A DNA stretch of 64,000 bases, from assembly GCF_018614915.1 (NCBI RefSeq), contig NZ_JAGGNU010000016.1:1-64000 (forward strand), given 5' to 3'. Numbering within the stretch: position 1 is the first letter of the stretch; each line of letters begins with the position of its first letter. The position numbers and the translations under genes were made by a program. The DNA comes from Variovorax paradoxus (GTDB lineage: Bacteria > Pseudomonadota > Gammaproteobacteria > Burkholderiales > Burkholderiaceae_C). The notes beneath the pieces were generated by a model. It searched no databases and was not told the DNA's origin. It was given only the letters and a program-made list of their open reading frames with translations. Below, piece after piece: positions 7,868-16,869 of this stretch.

Positions 7868-7946
7868 AACCGGCTTCGCCGGGCCGCTGGTGTTGCCCCC
7901 GGTAGGGGGTGGGCGGCGGCTACACGAAGTGAGCCAACCTGGGGGC
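7868..7946 (+). repeat. G-rich dispersed repeat, copy B
   Basis: GCCCCCGGTAGGGGGTGGGC forms the C/G-run hairpin, followed by a GGCGGCT spacer, ACACGAAGTG (7922-7931) and AACCTGGGGGCGAGC. This matches the part order of the copies in aceE and between azlC and azlD. It fills most of the gap between the convergent kinase/BON and Crp/Fnr genes and may end transcription from both sides. Confidence 0.75.
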
Positions 7947-7949
7947 GAG

Positions 7950-8558
7950 CTAAATTTTCCCGCGCTTCTTGAGGCGGCTCAGGGTTTCTGCGGAGAGGTT
8001 GAGATAGGAGGCCAGTTCCTTGCTCGGAATCCGATCCACCAGTTCCGGGTGCTTGCGCATGAAGCGGTGCACGCGGCCGGGCGCATCGAGCAGATGCAGG
8101 GTGATGGTGTGCGCCATGATTTCGCTCATCCCGCGCATCACGCTGTATTCGAACAGTTCCTTGGCGTCGGGATGCCGGTTCAGGAAGGCGATCCATTCCT
8201 TCAGCGGCAGGCTGGCGACCCGGGCCTTGGTCACGCACACGATGCCGTACGGCGTGGGCGTGCCCAGGCGCAGCGCGGCGTAGCTGGTCTCCATGTCGTG
8301 CTCGTCGGCGAAGCGCAGGATCATTTCCTTGCCCTCCGGATTGCTCACCACCCGCTTGAGGATGCCGTCGAGGATGAAGTACTGCTCCATCTCGCGCACG
8401 CCCTGGTGCAGGAGGAAGTCGCCTTTGTTGCCGTCCACCACGGCCAGATGGGTTTCCAGTTCGGCCCGGTCGCCTTCGTTCAGGTCCTTCAAGAGGATGT
8501 TCTGCCGAAGCTGGGCGCGGATGACGTTTTTCTCCGGGTGGTTTTCCAACAAGGTCAT
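7950..8558 (-). CDS. Crp/Fnr-family transcription regulator
   Basis: The 202-residue regulator has an N-terminal cyclic-nucleotide-binding-like beta-roll (residues about 20-115), a dimer helix (about 125-155) and a short C-terminal helix-turn-helix. The helix-turn-helix recognition helix reads [12 protein letters not shown], which keeps the E-x-x-S-R pattern that FNR uses to contact TTGA half-sites. There is only one cysteine, so an FNR-type iron-sulphur oxygen sensor is absent. The protein stops just after the recognition helix. It is divergent from oxc, and a TTGACC-N2-GGTCAA palindrome lies between the two starts, which suggests autoregulation and control of the oxalate operon. The effector is unknown. 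Confidence 0.9.
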   Translation of the reverse strand: MTLLENHPEKNVIRAQLRQNILLKDLNEGDRAELETHLAVVDGNKGDFLLHQGVREMEQYFILDGILKRVVSNPEGKEMILRFADEHDMETSYAALRLGTPTPYGIVCVTKARVASLPLKEWIAFLNRHPDAKELFEYSVMRGMSEIMAHTITLHLLDAPGRVHRFMRKHPELVDRIPSKELASYLNLSAETLSRLKKRGKI

Positions 8559-8624
8559 GGTTCCCGTCTTGCTCGATTTCGCAACAACCGCCGGCTCTCG
8601 GGCGAGCGTCCGTTTTCCGGAAAG

Positions 8625-8638
8625 TTGACCGAGGTCAA
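8625..8638. promoter_or_regulatory. FNR/Crp-type operator between regulator and oxc
   Basis: TTGACC-GA-GGTCAA has perfect 6-bp arms. It is centred 79.5 bases before the oxc start and about 73 bases before the divergent regulator start. The spacing suits control of both promoters. It matches the boxes at 3668-3681 and 21122-21135. Confidence 0.65.
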
Positions 8639-8710
8639 CAGCTGAAAGCCTGGGCCCGAATCATAGTCGTGGCTCGGCCCTGGCCATTCACCCAAAGCAA
8701 AAGGAGAGAC

Positions 8711-10498
8711 ATGTCTTCAGTTAGCACAGACAAACAGGCAGCCCTCGTGGCCGACGACACGCTCCAGCGCGCCCTCAAGAACATGACCGACGACGCGCCG
8801 GCCCGCGAAACGACCGATGGCTTCCACCTGGTGATCGATGCGCTGAAGCTGAACGACATCGACACCATCTTCGGCCTGCCGGGCATTCCGATCACCGACC
8901 TCACGCGCATGGCGCAGGCCGAAGGCATGCGCGTCATCTCGTTTCGCCACGAGCAGCATGCCGGCAACGCGGCCGCCGCCGCCGGCTTCCTGACGCAGAA
9001 GCCCGGCATCTGCCTGACGGTATCGGCCCCCGGCTTCCTCAACGGCTTGACCGCGCTCGCCAACGCGACAACCAACTGCTTCCCGATGATCCTGATCAGC
9101 GGCTCGAGCGAGCGCGAGATCGTCGACCTGCAGCAGGGCGACTACGAGGAGATGGACCAGCTCGCGATCGCCAAGCCGCTGTGCAAGGCGGCCTTCCGCG
9201 TGCTGCACGCCGAGGACATCGGCGTCGGCATCGCGCGGGCGATCCGCTCGGCCCTGTCGGGGCGCCCGGGCGGCGTGTACCTCGACCTGCCGGCCAAGCT
9301 GTTCGCGCAGACCATGGATGCCGCAGCGGGCAGGAAATCGCTGATCAAGGTGGTCGACCCGGCACCGCGCCAGATTCCGGCACCCGATTCGGTCAAGCGC
9401 GCGCTCGACCTGCTCAAGAGTGCCAAGAAGCCGCTGATCCTGCTGGGCAAGGGTGCCGCCTATGCGCAGGCCGACGCCGATATCCGTGCGCTGGTCGAGA
9501 AGACCGGCATTCCCTACCTGCCGATGTCGATGGCCAAGGGCCTCTTGCCCGACACCCATGCGCAATCGGCCGCGGCCGCGCGTTCCTACGTGCTGCAGGA
9601 GGCCGACGTCGTGATGCTGGTCGGCGCCCGCCTCAACTGGCTGCTGTCGCACGGCAAGGGCAAGACCTGGGCCCAGGAAAAGGGCGCCAAGCAGTTCATC
9701 CAGATCGACATCGCGCCGACCGAGATCGACAGCAACGTCGCGATTGCCGCGCCGGTGATCGGCGACATCGGCTCCTGCGTGGCGGCGCTCCTGGCCGGCA
9801 TCGATGCCAAGTGGGCCAAGCCGCCGGCCGACTGGACCGGCGCCATTGCCGAGCGCAAGGACAAGAACCTGTCGAAGATGGCCGCCACGCTGGCCGCCCG
9901 GCCCTCGCCGATGAACTTCCACAGCGCGCTGAGCGTGATCCGCGACCAGGTGAAGGCGCGGCCCGATGCCATCGTCGTCAACGAAGGCGCCAACACGCTG
10001 GACTTCGCGCGCAGCATCGTCGACATGTACGAGCCGCGCAAGCGCCTCGACGTGGGCACCTGGGGGATCATGGGCATCGGCATGGGCTTTGCCGTCGCAG
10101 CCGCCGTGGTCACCGGCAAGCCGGTGATCGCCATCGAGGGCGACAGCGCCTTCGGCTTCAGCGGCATGGAAGTCGAAACCATCTGCCGCTACGACCTCCC
10201 CATCTGCATCGTCGTCTTCAACAACAACGGCGTCTATCGCGGGACCGACGTGAATTCCAGCGGCACGCCCGACGTGGCGCCCACCGTGTTCGTCAAGAAC
10301 GCGCGCTACGACAAGCTGATGGAAGCCTTCGGCGGCGTCGGCGTCAATGCCACCACGGCTGACGAGCTGCAGAAGGCCTTGAACGAGGCGGTCGCCTCCG
10401 GCCGGCCGACCCTGATCAACGCCGTGATCGACGAGACCGCCGGCACGGAAAGCGGCCGCATCACCAGTCTGAACCCGGCGACGGCGAAGAAGAAGTAA
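8711..10498 (+). CDS. oxc: Oxalyl-CoA decarboxylase
   Basis: The enzyme cleaves oxalyl-CoA to formyl-CoA and CO2 using thiamine diphosphate in the cytoplasm. ATG 8711 follows AAGGAGAGAC and gives 595 residues, slightly longer than the usual 565-570 because of an N-terminal extension of about 35 residues. The ThDP glutamate lies in [11 protein letters not shown] (E81). The C-terminal ThDP/Mg motif begins GDSAFGFSG (D478) and ends NNNGVYRG. The long identical-style blocks [16 protein letters not shown] and [10 protein letters not shown] are typical of Oxc rather than acetolactate synthase. It heads the operon with frc downstream (25-base gap) and has an FNR-type box upstream. Confidence 0.96.
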   Translation: MSSVSTDKQAALVADDTLQRALKNMTDDAPARETTDGFHLVIDALKLNDIDTIFGLPGIPITDLTRMAQAEGMRVISFRHEQHAGNAAAAAGFLTQKPGICLTVSAPGFLNGLTALANATTNCFPMILISGSSEREIVDLQQGDYEEMDQLAIAKPLCKAAFRVLHAEDIGVGIARAIRSALSGRPGGVYLDLPAKLFAQTMDAAAGRKSLIKVVDPAPRQIPAPDSVKRALDLLKSAKKPLILLGKGAAYAQADADIRALVEKTGIPYLPMSMAKGLLPDTHAQSAAAARSYVLQEADVVMLVGARLNWLLSHGKGKTWAQEKGAKQFIQIDIAPTEIDSNVAIAAPVIGDIGSCVAALLAGIDAKWAKPPADWTGAIAERKDKNLSKMAATLAARPSPMNFHSALSVIRDQVKARPDAIVVNEGANTLDFARSIVDMYEPRKRLDVGTWGIMGIGMGFAVAAAVVTGKPVIAIEGDSAFGFSGMEVETICRYDLPICIVVFNNNGVYRGTDVNSSGTPDVAPTVFVKNARYDKLMEAFGGVGVNATTADELQKALNEAVASGRPTLINAVIDETAGTESGRITSLNPATAKKK

Positions 10499-10523
10499 TC
10501 CCAGGCAACAAAGGAGCTATCAC

Positions 10524-11786
10524 ATGAGCAGCAGCAACAAACCACTCAACGGCATCAAGATCATCGACTTCACGCACGTCCAGGCCGGTCCCGCCTGCAC
10601 GCAGATGCTGGCCTGGTTCGGCGCCGACGTCATCAAGGTCGAGCGCCCCGGTTCCGGCGACGTCACGCGTACGCAGCTGCGCGACATCCCCGACGTCGAC
10701 GCGCTCTACTTCACCATGCTCAACAGCAACAAGCGCTCGCTGACGCTGGACACCAAGCAGCCCGAGGGCAAGGTGGTGCTGGAGAAGCTGATCCGCGAAT
10801 CCGACGTGCTGGTCGAGAACTTCGGCCCCGGCGCGCTCGACCGCATGGGCTTCACCTGGGAGCGCATCCAGGAACTGAACCCGAAGATGATCGTCGCCTC
10901 GGTCAAGGGCTTCAGCGACGGCCACCACTACGATGACCTCAAGGTCTACGAGAACGTCGCGCAGTGCGCCGGCGGCGCCGCATCGACCACCGGCTTCTGG
11001 GACGGCCCGCCGACCGTGAGCGCCGCGGCGCTCGGCGACAGCAACACCGGCATGCACCTCGCGATCGGCATCCTGACCGCCATCATCGGGCGCCAGCAGA
11101 CCGGCAAGGGCCAGCGCGTCGCCTGCGCCATGCAGGACGCGGTGCTCAATCTTTGCCGCGTGAAGATGCGCGACCAGCTGCGCCTGGACAAGCTCGGCTA
11201 CCTTGAGGAATACCCGCAGTACCCGCACGGCACCTTCAGCGACGTCGTGCCGCGTGGCGGCAATGCCGGCGGCGGCGGGCAGCCGGGCTGGGTGCTCAAG
11301 TGCAAGGGCTGGGAGACCGACCCCAATGCCTACATCTACTTCACGGTGCAGGGCCACGCCTGGGCGCCGATCTGCGACGCCATCGGCAAGCCCGAGTGGA
11401 AGACCGATCCCGACTACATGACGCCCAAGGCGCGCCAGCCGCACATCACCGCGATCTTCGCGACCATCGAGGACTGGCTGGCCGACAAGACCAAGTTCGA
11501 GGCGGTCGACATCCTGCGCAAGTTCGACATCCCGTGCTCGCCGGTGCTGACGATGAAGGAACTGCTGCACGACGAATCGCTGCGCAAGAGCGGCTCGATC
11601 GTCGAGGTGAAGGGCCACAAGGAGCGCGGCAACTACTTCACCGTCGGCAGCCCGATCAAGTTCTCCGACCTGAAGCCCGAGATCACGCCCTCGCCGCTCC
11701 TGGGCGAGCACACTGCCGAGGTGCTGGCCGAGCTGGGTTACAGCAAGGAGCAGATCACCAATCTGCGCGAGAGCAAAGCCGTCTGA
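10524..11786 (+). CDS. frc: Formyl-CoA:oxalate CoA-transferase (paralogue 1)
   Basis: This class III CoA-transferase moves CoA from formyl-CoA to oxalate, feeding Oxc. It has 420 residues with AAGGAGCT upstream of ATG 10524. The catalytic aspartate is D172 in [11 protein letters not shown], and the glycine loop GGGGQPGW is intact. At the position of Trp48 in the Oxalobacter enzyme there is Gln (RTQLRD), as in E. coli YfdW. The Oxalobacter loop of about 20 residues before SVPRGGNAG is shorter here. It lies between oxc and the PAS gene on one strand and is very similar by eye to the second transferase at 12246. Confidence 0.95.
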   Translation: MSSSNKPLNGIKIIDFTHVQAGPACTQMLAWFGADVIKVERPGSGDVTRTQLRDIPDVDALYFTMLNSNKRSLTLDTKQPEGKVVLEKLIRESDVLVENFGPGALDRMGFTWERIQELNPKMIVASVKGFSDGHHYDDLKVYENVAQCAGGAASTTGFWDGPPTVSAAALGDSNTGMHLAIGILTAIIGRQQTGKGQRVACAMQDAVLNLCRVKMRDQLRLDKLGYLEEYPQYPHGTFSDVVPRGGNAGGGGQPGWVLKCKGWETDPNAYIYFTVQGHAWAPICDAIGKPEWKTDPDYMTPKARQPHITAIFATIEDWLADKTKFEAVDILRKFDIPCSPVLTMKELLHDESLRKSGSIVEVKGHKERGNYFTVGSPIKFSDLKPEITPSPLLGEHTAEVLAELGYSKEQITNLRESKAV

Positions 11787-11808
11787 GGCAGCGAACGGGA
11801 GGCGCGCC

Positions 11809-12249
11809 TTGCAATCGAACAACGTGGATCTGCAGCAGCTCGTCGCCGGCGCCGGCGACGCCATCATGGTCTGCGATGCCAAGGGCGCGATCGTTCTCTG
11901 GAACGCCGCCTCGGAGCGCATCTTCGGCTTCAGCGAAGCGGAAGCGCTGGGCAAGTCCTTGGACCTGATCGTCCCGGAGCGCCAGCGCGGCCGGCATTGG
12001 GAGGGCTACGACAAGACGATGGCGACCGGGATCACCAAGTACGGCGCCGACCTGCTGCGCGTGCCCGCGCTGCACAAGGACGGGCACACGCTGTCGATCG
12101 CCTTCACGGTATCGATGTTGTTTTCGGAGGATCGAAAGGTCACGGGCATCGTCGCCATCGTGCGCGACGAGACTGCCCGCTTCGCCGAGGAGCGCAAGCT
12201 GCGCGCCCGTCTGGTAGAAGTCGAGGCCAAATCCAAGGAGACACAATGA
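11809..12249 (+). CDS. Single-domain PAS (S-box) protein inside the oxalate operon
   Basis: The 146-residue protein is nearly all one PAS domain: [35 protein letters not shown], a [15 protein letters not shown] strand, then [16 protein letters not shown] and a short C-terminal helix. No kinase, cyclase or DNA-binding domain follows. TTG 11809 is the chosen start because GGGAGG stands six bases before it. Its stop overlaps the next start as ATGA (12246-12249), so translation of the second transferase is probably coupled to it. A ligand-sensing or redox-sensing partner for an enzyme or for the Crp/Fnr regulator is a guess; no target is visible. Confidence 0.85.
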   Translation: MQSNNVDLQQLVAGAGDAIMVCDAKGAIVLWNAASERIFGFSEAEALGKSLDLIVPERQRGRHWEGYDKTMATGITKYGADLLRVPALHKDGHTLSIAFTVSMLFSEDRKVTGIVAIVRDETARFAEERKLRARLVEVEAKSKETQ

Positions 12250-13493
12250 GCAAGGCACTCGAAGGCGTTCGGATTCTCGACTTCACCCATGTGCAGTCCG
12301 GGCCCACCTGCACCCAGCTGCTGGCTTGGTTCGGCGCCGACGTGATCAAGGTCGAGCGCGCCGGCGAGGGCGACGCGACGCGCGGCCAGCTGCGCGACAT
12401 TCCCGGCGTGGACAGCCTCTACTTCACGATGCTGAACCACAACAAGCGCTCCATCACGCTGGACACCAAGAAGCCGAAGGGCAAGCAGGTGCTGGACACG
12501 CTGATCAAGACCTGCGACGTGCTGGTCGAGAATTTCGCCCCCGGCGCGCTGGAGCGCATGGGCATCACCTGGAGCCACATCCAGGACCTCAACCCGCGCA
12601 TGATCGTCGCTTCGGTCAAGGGCTTCGGGCCCGGGAAGTACGAGCACTGCAAGGTCTACGAGAACGTCGCGCAGTGCGCCGGCGGCGCGGCGTCGACCAC
12701 CGGCTTCGACGACGGCCCGCCGGTCGTGACCGGCGCGCAGATCGGCGACAGCGGCACCGGCCTGCACCTGGCGCTCGGCATCGTGGCCGCGCTCTACCAG
12801 CGCAACAGCACCGGCCGCGGGCAACAGGTGCTGGCGCCGATGCAGGACGCGGTGCTCAACCTGTGTCGCGTGAAGATGCGCGACCAGCAGCGTCTCGAGC
12901 GCACCGGCACCATGCACGAGTACCCGCAGTACCCCGACGGCAAGTTCGGCGACGCGGTGCCGCGCGCCGGCAACGCGTCGGGCGGCGGCCAGCCGGGTTC
13001 GATCCTGCGCTGCAAGGGCTGGGAGACCGATCCGAACGCCTACATCTACTTCATCACGCAGGGCGCGGTCTGGCCGGCGGTGTGCAAGGTGATCGGGGAA
13101 GAGGGCTGGATCGACGACGAGGCCTACGCCACGCCGGCCGCGCGCCTGCTGCACCTGAAGCCGATCTTCGCGCGCATCGAGCAGTGGACCATGACCAAGG
13201 ACAAGTTCGAGGCCATGGAGATCCTCAACAAGTACGACATTCCCTGCGGGCCGATCCTGTCGATGAAGGAAATTGCCGCGGACGAGTCGCTGCGCGAGAC
13301 CGGCACCATCGTCGAGGTGGACCATCCGACGCGCGGCAAGTACCTGACGGTCGGCAACCCGATCAAGATGTCCGACAGCCCGACCGAGGTGACACGCTCG
13401 CCGCTGCTTGGCGAACACACCGAGGAAGTGCTGCGGCAGCTCGGCTACAGCGCGGACGATGTGGCGATGCTGCGCGAAGAACGCGTGATCTGA
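12246..13493 (+). CDS. Formyl-CoA transferase family protein (paralogue 2)
   Basis: This is a second class III CoA-transferase of 415 residues, starting at ATG 12246 inside the end of the PAS gene. The catalytic aspartate is D168 in [11 protein letters not shown]. Gln48 replaces the Oxalobacter Trp, and the glycine loop reads SGGGQPG instead of GGGGQPG. The rest aligns without gaps to paralogue 1. It may use a different CoA donor or acid, for example succinyl-CoA:oxalate transfer as known for UctC of Acetobacter. The nearby CoA-ligase pair fits that idea, but the sequence alone cannot decide. A stem-loop follows its stop. Confidence 0.93.
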   Translation: MSKALEGVRILDFTHVQSGPTCTQLLAWFGADVIKVERAGEGDATRGQLRDIPGVDSLYFTMLNHNKRSITLDTKKPKGKQVLDTLIKTCDVLVENFAPGALERMGITWSHIQDLNPRMIVASVKGFGPGKYEHCKVYENVAQCAGGAASTTGFDDGPPVVTGAQIGDSGTGLHLALGIVAALYQRNSTGRGQQVLAPMQDAVLNLCRVKMRDQQRLERTGTMHEYPQYPDGKFGDAVPRAGNASGGGQPGSILRCKGWETDPNAYIYFITQGAVWPAVCKVIGEEGWIDDEAYATPAARLLHLKPIFARIEQWTMTKDKFEAMEILNKYDIPCGPILSMKEIAADESLRETGTIVEVDHPTRGKYLTVGNPIKMSDSPTEVTRSPLLGEHTEEVLRQLGYSADDVAMLREERVI

Positions 13494-13498
13494 GTGCG

Positions 13499-13532
13499 GG
13501 CCCGCCGCGCGGCTTGGATGGGATGGCGGGCC
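13499..13532 (+). terminator. Possible terminator stem after the second transferase gene
   Basis: GGCCCGCC (13499-13506) and GGCGGGCC (13525-13532) are exact complements with an 18-base loop, followed by TTCAATGC. The tail is not T-rich, so efficiency is uncertain. It marks the end of the oxc transcript before the AT-rich promoter-like zone. Confidence 0.4.
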
Positions 13533-13540
13533 TTCAATGC

Positions 13541-13650
13541 ATAACTGATCGCGAATGATTTCAATAAAATACTTTCACTATTAATTATCGATCAGCCATC
13601 CTACATTTTGAATATGCCGAGCGAAATCCAATTTACCCGCCGCGGCATTC
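13541..13650 (+). promoter_or_regulatory. AT-rich promoter-like zone with inverted repeat
   Basis: This is the lowest-GC segment of the window. It holds CTGATCG (13545-13551) and its complement CGATCAG (13589-13595) around AATAAAATACTTTCACTATT. It probably carries the promoter and operator of the 108-residue gene and the CoA-ligase pair. No clear -35/-10 pair with 17-base spacing could be fixed, and no TTGA-N6-TCAA box is present. Confidence 0.4.
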
Positions 13651-13668
13651 AATTTCATGGAGAAGCTA

Positions 13669-13995
13669 ATGGTCAATGATTTGCCAATTCAATACTGGAA
13701 CGATGAAGTCGAGCGCAATGCGTACAACGCGGCGTTCTACGAATTGGGCTTCCGCTGGTATTGGGACAGCAATACCTATTACGAATTGCTGGGCCGGATT
13801 CCGGACGCCGTCGATCGAATCCAGCATTACCTGAAGACCCACCAGCCGCATTTGCTGCGCGCCTACGACGCGGAATTCCTCGTCGCCGTCATCCAGGAGA
13901 AGCAGGCCGAGCACCGCAAGCGCGGCCCTGCGCCGGGTGCCGCTTCCGGCCATTTCGACTGGTCGACCGCGGCCGGCGCCGAACTCGGCGCGTAA
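13669..13995 (+). CDS. Uncharacterised 108-residue protein
   Basis: I do not recognise a family. ATG 13669 is preferred over ATG 13657 because GGAG stands six bases before it. The product is soluble and rich in aromatic and acidic residues at its start (YWNDEVERNAYN, then FRWYWDSNTYYELL), followed by a helical part (HQPHLLRAYDAEFLVAVIQE) and a loose Gly/Ala tail. The first half uses more AT-rich codons than its neighbours, a possible sign of separate origin. It lies 15 bases before the CoA-ligase beta gene on the same strand, so a role with that enzyme is the best contextual guess. Confidence 0.7.
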   Translation: MVNDLPIQYWNDEVERNAYNAAFYELGFRWYWDSNTYYELLGRIPDAVDRIQHYLKTHQPHLLRAYDAEFLVAVIQEKQAEHRKRGPAPGAASGHFDWSTAAGAELGA

Positions 13996-14010
13996 TCCGC
14001 CTGCCTTCCC

Positions 14011-15144
14011 ATGAACATCCACGAATACCAGGGCAAAGAGGTGTTGCGCCAATACGGCGTGGCCTCGCCCCGCGGATTTCTCTGCCATTCGCCGCAGGAA
14101 GCCGAAGAGGCCGCGCTGCGACTGGGAGGCAGGACATGGATGCTCAAGGCGCAGGTCCACGCCGCGCGGCGCGGCCACGGCGACGGCGTGAAGCAGGCCT
14201 GGACCGTGCCCGAGGTGCGCAAGCACGCGGGCACGCTGCTGGACGGGCTCGGCGCGCGGCGCTTGCTGGTCGAGGAGCGCACCGAAATCCGCCAGGCCTG
14301 CGCCATCGGCATGGCGGTCGACCGCGACACGCAGCGGGTCGCCCTGACGGCCTCGAGCCAGGCCGGCGTCGACTTCGAGGAGGTCGCGGCGCACGCGCCG
14401 GGGGCCTTCCACACGGTGTTCATCGACCCGGTCGTCGGCCTGACTGCCGGCCAGGCCGACGGCATCGCGCGCCGTATCGGCATTCCGGGCAAGTCGATTC
14501 CGCAGGCGCGCACGCTGATGCAGAACCTCTACCGCGCCTTCGACGAATGCGACGCGTCGCGCGCCGAGATCGACCCGCTGGTGCTGACCGGCGACGGCCG
14601 CGTGATCGCGCTCGACGCCCGGTTCGGCTTCGATCCGAACGCACTCTTTCGCCAACCCGGGATCGCCGCGCTGCGCGACCCGGGCGAGGAGGACGCGGTC
14701 GAGATCGAAGCCTCGAAGTTCGGCCTCTGCTACGTCACGCTCGACGGCGACATCGGCACCCTGGTGAACGGCGCCGGCCTCGCGATGGCGACCATGGACG
14801 CGATCCGGCTCTACGGCGGATCGCCTGCCAATTTCCTCGACGTGGGCGGTGGCGCGACGGCCGAGCGCGTGACCGAGGCCTTCAAGCTGATGCTGCGCAA
14901 CCCGAAGCTGCGTGCAATCCTCGTCCACGTCTTCGGCGGCATCATGCGCTGCGACCTGGTCGCACAGAGCGTGGTCGACGCCGCGCGCGAGCTCGACCTG
15001 CACGTGCCGCTGGTGGTGCGCCTGAAGGGCCGCAACGAGGCGCTCGGCAGAAGCATCCTCGTCGCATCGGGCCTGCGGATCATCGGCGCGGACGACATGG
15101 CGGACGCGGCCACGAAAGCGGTCCGAGCTGCAAGGGGGCATTGA
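14011..15144 (+). CDS. Succinyl-CoA-ligase-like beta subunit, divergent (acid-CoA ligase)
   Basis: This is an ADP-forming acyl-CoA synthetase beta chain of 377 residues: ATP-grasp N-terminus (MNIHEYQGKEVLRQYGV) and C-terminal CoA-ligase domain (LVNGAGLAMATMDAIRLYGG, PANFLDVGGGATAERVTEAF, FGGIMRCDLVA). The nucleotide region is altered: KAQVHAARRGHGDGVK stands where housekeeping SucC has KAQIHAGGRGKGGGVK, and EIDPL replaces EINPL. It pairs with the alpha gene one base downstream. The setting next to oxc and frc, with no other TCA gene, argues against the TCA enzyme. Malate-CoA ligase or a ligase for oxalate, formate or succinate supply are options. Confidence 0.85.
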   Translation: MNIHEYQGKEVLRQYGVASPRGFLCHSPQEAEEAALRLGGRTWMLKAQVHAARRGHGDGVKQAWTVPEVRKHAGTLLDGLGARRLLVEERTEIRQACAIGMAVDRDTQRVALTASSQAGVDFEEVAAHAPGAFHTVFIDPVVGLTAGQADGIARRIGIPGKSIPQARTLMQNLYRAFDECDASRAEIDPLVLTGDGRVIALDARFGFDPNALFRQPGIAALRDPGEEDAVEIEASKFGLCYVTLDGDIGTLVNGAGLAMATMDAIRLYGGSPANFLDVGGGATAERVTEAFKLMLRNPKLRAILVHVFGGIMRCDLVAQSVVDAARELDLHVPLVVRLKGRNEALGRSILVASGLRIIGADDMADAATKAVRAARGH

Positions 15145-15145
15145 C

Positions 15146-16045
15146 ATGTCGATCCTCGTCAACAAGCACACCCGCGTGATCACGCAGGGCATCACCGGCA
15201 AGGCCGGCCGCGTCCACACCGCGGCGTGCCGCGCCTACGGCCACGGCCGCCATTGCTTCGTCGCCGGCGTGAACCCGAGCAAGGCCGGCGAGTCCGTCGA
15301 CGGCATCCCGGTCTTCGGCACGGTGAAGGAGGCCAAGGCCGAGACCGGCGCCACCGTCTCGGTGATCTACGTGCCGCCGGCCTCCGCCGCCGCCGCGATC
15401 GACGAGGCGGTCGATGCCGGGCTCGACCTGGTCGTCTGCATCACCGAAGGCATCCCGGTGCGCGACATGATCCGCACGCGCCGCCGCATGGAAGGCAGCA
15501 AGACCGTGCTGCTCGGCCCCAACTGCCCCGGCCTCATCACGCCCGAAGAAATCAAGATTGGCATCATGCCGGGCGACATCCACCAGCGCGGCCGCATCGG
15601 CGTGGTGTCGCGCTCCGGCGCACTGGGCTATGAGGCCGTGAACCAGCTCCATGCGTTCGGCATCGGGCAGTCGACGGTGGTCGGCATCGGCGGCGATCCG
15701 GTGGGCGGGCTGCGCTATGTCGACGTGCTGCAGATGTTCAACGACGACCCGCTCACCGACGCCGTGATCCTGGTCGGCGAGATCGGCGGCGTTGCCGAAG
15801 AGACCTGCGCGCGCTGGATCAAGGACCACATGCGCAAGCCCGTGGTCGGCTTCATCGCCGGCGCCACCGCGCCGCCGGGCCGGCGCATGGGCCACGCTGG
15901 CGCCATCGTTTCCGGCGGCCAAGGCACGGCGGACGAAAAGGTCGCCGTGATGCAGGAGTGCGGCATCCACGTGACGCGCAACCCCGCCGAGATGGGCAAG
16001 TTGCTCGCTTCCCTCGTCGCCCCCGATTACCTCCCCTTCGACTGA
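15146..16045 (+). CDS. Succinyl-CoA-ligase-like alpha subunit, divergent
   Basis: This is the alpha chain of the acyl-CoA synthetase, 299 residues, with a CoA-binding Rossmann domain ([14 protein letters not shown]) and the ligase domain. The phosphohistidine is kept: H250 in [34 protein letters not shown] and [14 protein letters not shown] follow the family, with some substitutions relative to SucD (GALGYEA for GTLTYEA). ATG 15146 comes one base after the beta stop, so the two chains should be made together. It should transfer phosphate through the histidine between nucleotide and an acyl-CoA; the acid is not known. Confidence 0.88.
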   Translation: MSILVNKHTRVITQGITGKAGRVHTAACRAYGHGRHCFVAGVNPSKAGESVDGIPVFGTVKEAKAETGATVSVIYVPPASAAAAIDEAVDAGLDLVVCITEGIPVRDMIRTRRRMEGSKTVLLGPNCPGLITPEEIKIGIMPGDIHQRGRIGVVSRSGALGYEAVNQLHAFGIGQSTVVGIGGDPVGGLRYVDVLQMFNDDPLTDAVILVGEIGGVAEETCARWIKDHMRKPVVGFIAGATAPPGRRMGHAGAIVSGGQGTADEKVAVMQECGIHVTRNPAEMGKLLASLVAPDYLPFD

Positions 16046-16055
16046 TATCCAACAC

Positions 16056-16829
16056 ATGCCACAACATCAACGATGGATCCGTTTCGAACGCGCCGGCAAG
16101 ACCGGCTTCGGAACGCTCGACGGCCACAAGGTGCGCGAGTACCAGGGCGACATGTTCGGCTCACCCGAAGCGACCGGCCATGTGTTCGAACTGGACGCGC
16201 TCAGGCTCCTCACGCCCACAGAGCCGAGCAAGGTGATCGCACTGTGGAACAACTTCCACGCGCTCGGCGAGAAGTTGAAGCTGCCGGTGCCGGCCGAACC
16301 GCTGTACCTGCTGAAGGCGCCCAACTCCTTCCTCGCGCCGGGCGAAGCCATCCGCAAGCCCCTCTGCGAAGGCAAGGTGGTGTTCGAGGGCGAGCTCGGC
16401 ATCGTCATCGGCAAGACCTGCACGGCCGTGCCCGAGGCCGAGGCGCTCGCCCACGTGTTCGGCTACACCTGCGCCAACGACGTCACGGTGGCCGACATCC
16501 TGAACCGCGATGCATCCTTCGCGCAGTGGGCCCGTGCCAAGGGCTTCGACACCTTCTGCCCGATGGGCCCGGTGGTCGCCACCGGCCTCGACCCCGCCTC
16601 GCTCACGGTGACGACGCTGCTCGACGGCGCGGTGCGCCAGCACTATCCCATCAGCGACATGCGCTTCTCGGTGCAGCAGCTGGTCAGCCTGATCTCCTTC
16701 GACATGACGCTGCATCCGGGCGACGTCATCCTCTGCGGCACCTCGGTCGGCGTCGGCTCGATGAAGCCAGGGAGCCTGGTCGAGGTCGAGATCAACGGCA
16801 TCGGCAAGCTCAGCAACCGCTTCGGCTAG
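16056..16829 (+). CDS. Fumarylacetoacetate-hydrolase-fold protein
   Basis: This 257-residue enzyme has the FAH C-terminal fold, which uses a divalent metal to cleave or tautomerise 2-oxoacids. The ligands appear as E-x-E in VVFEGELGIVIGK (near residues 110-112) and D in CANDVTVAD. The ending GDVILCGTSVGVGSMKPGS is standard for the family. ATG 16056 is ten bases after the CoA-ligase alpha stop, with a weak ribosome binding site. In the family, reactions include oxaloacetate decarboxylation or tautomerisation, fumarylpyruvate hydrolysis and hydroxyheptadienedioate isomerisation. In this context a small dicarboxylate such as oxaloacetate is plausible but unproven. Confidence 0.85.
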   Translation: MPQHQRWIRFERAGKTGFGTLDGHKVREYQGDMFGSPEATGHVFELDALRLLTPTEPSKVIALWNNFHALGEKLKLPVPAEPLYLLKAPNSFLAPGEAIRKPLCEGKVVFEGELGIVIGKTCTAVPEAEALAHVFGYTCANDVTVADILNRDASFAQWARAKGFDTFCPMGPVVATGLDPASLTVTTLLDGAVRQHYPISDMRFSVQQLVSLISFDMTLHPGDVILCGTSVGVGSMKPGSLVEVEINGIGKLSNRFG

Positions 16830-16869
16830 GGCCTGCCGCACGCAAGAGATTCAACTTCCAAGGATCGAC

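Noticed and set aside
14011..16045. Calling the ligase pair the housekeeping sucC and sucD
   Set aside because: Changed nucleotide-site residues and the oxc-frc setting without other TCA genes make a specialised paralogue more likely.
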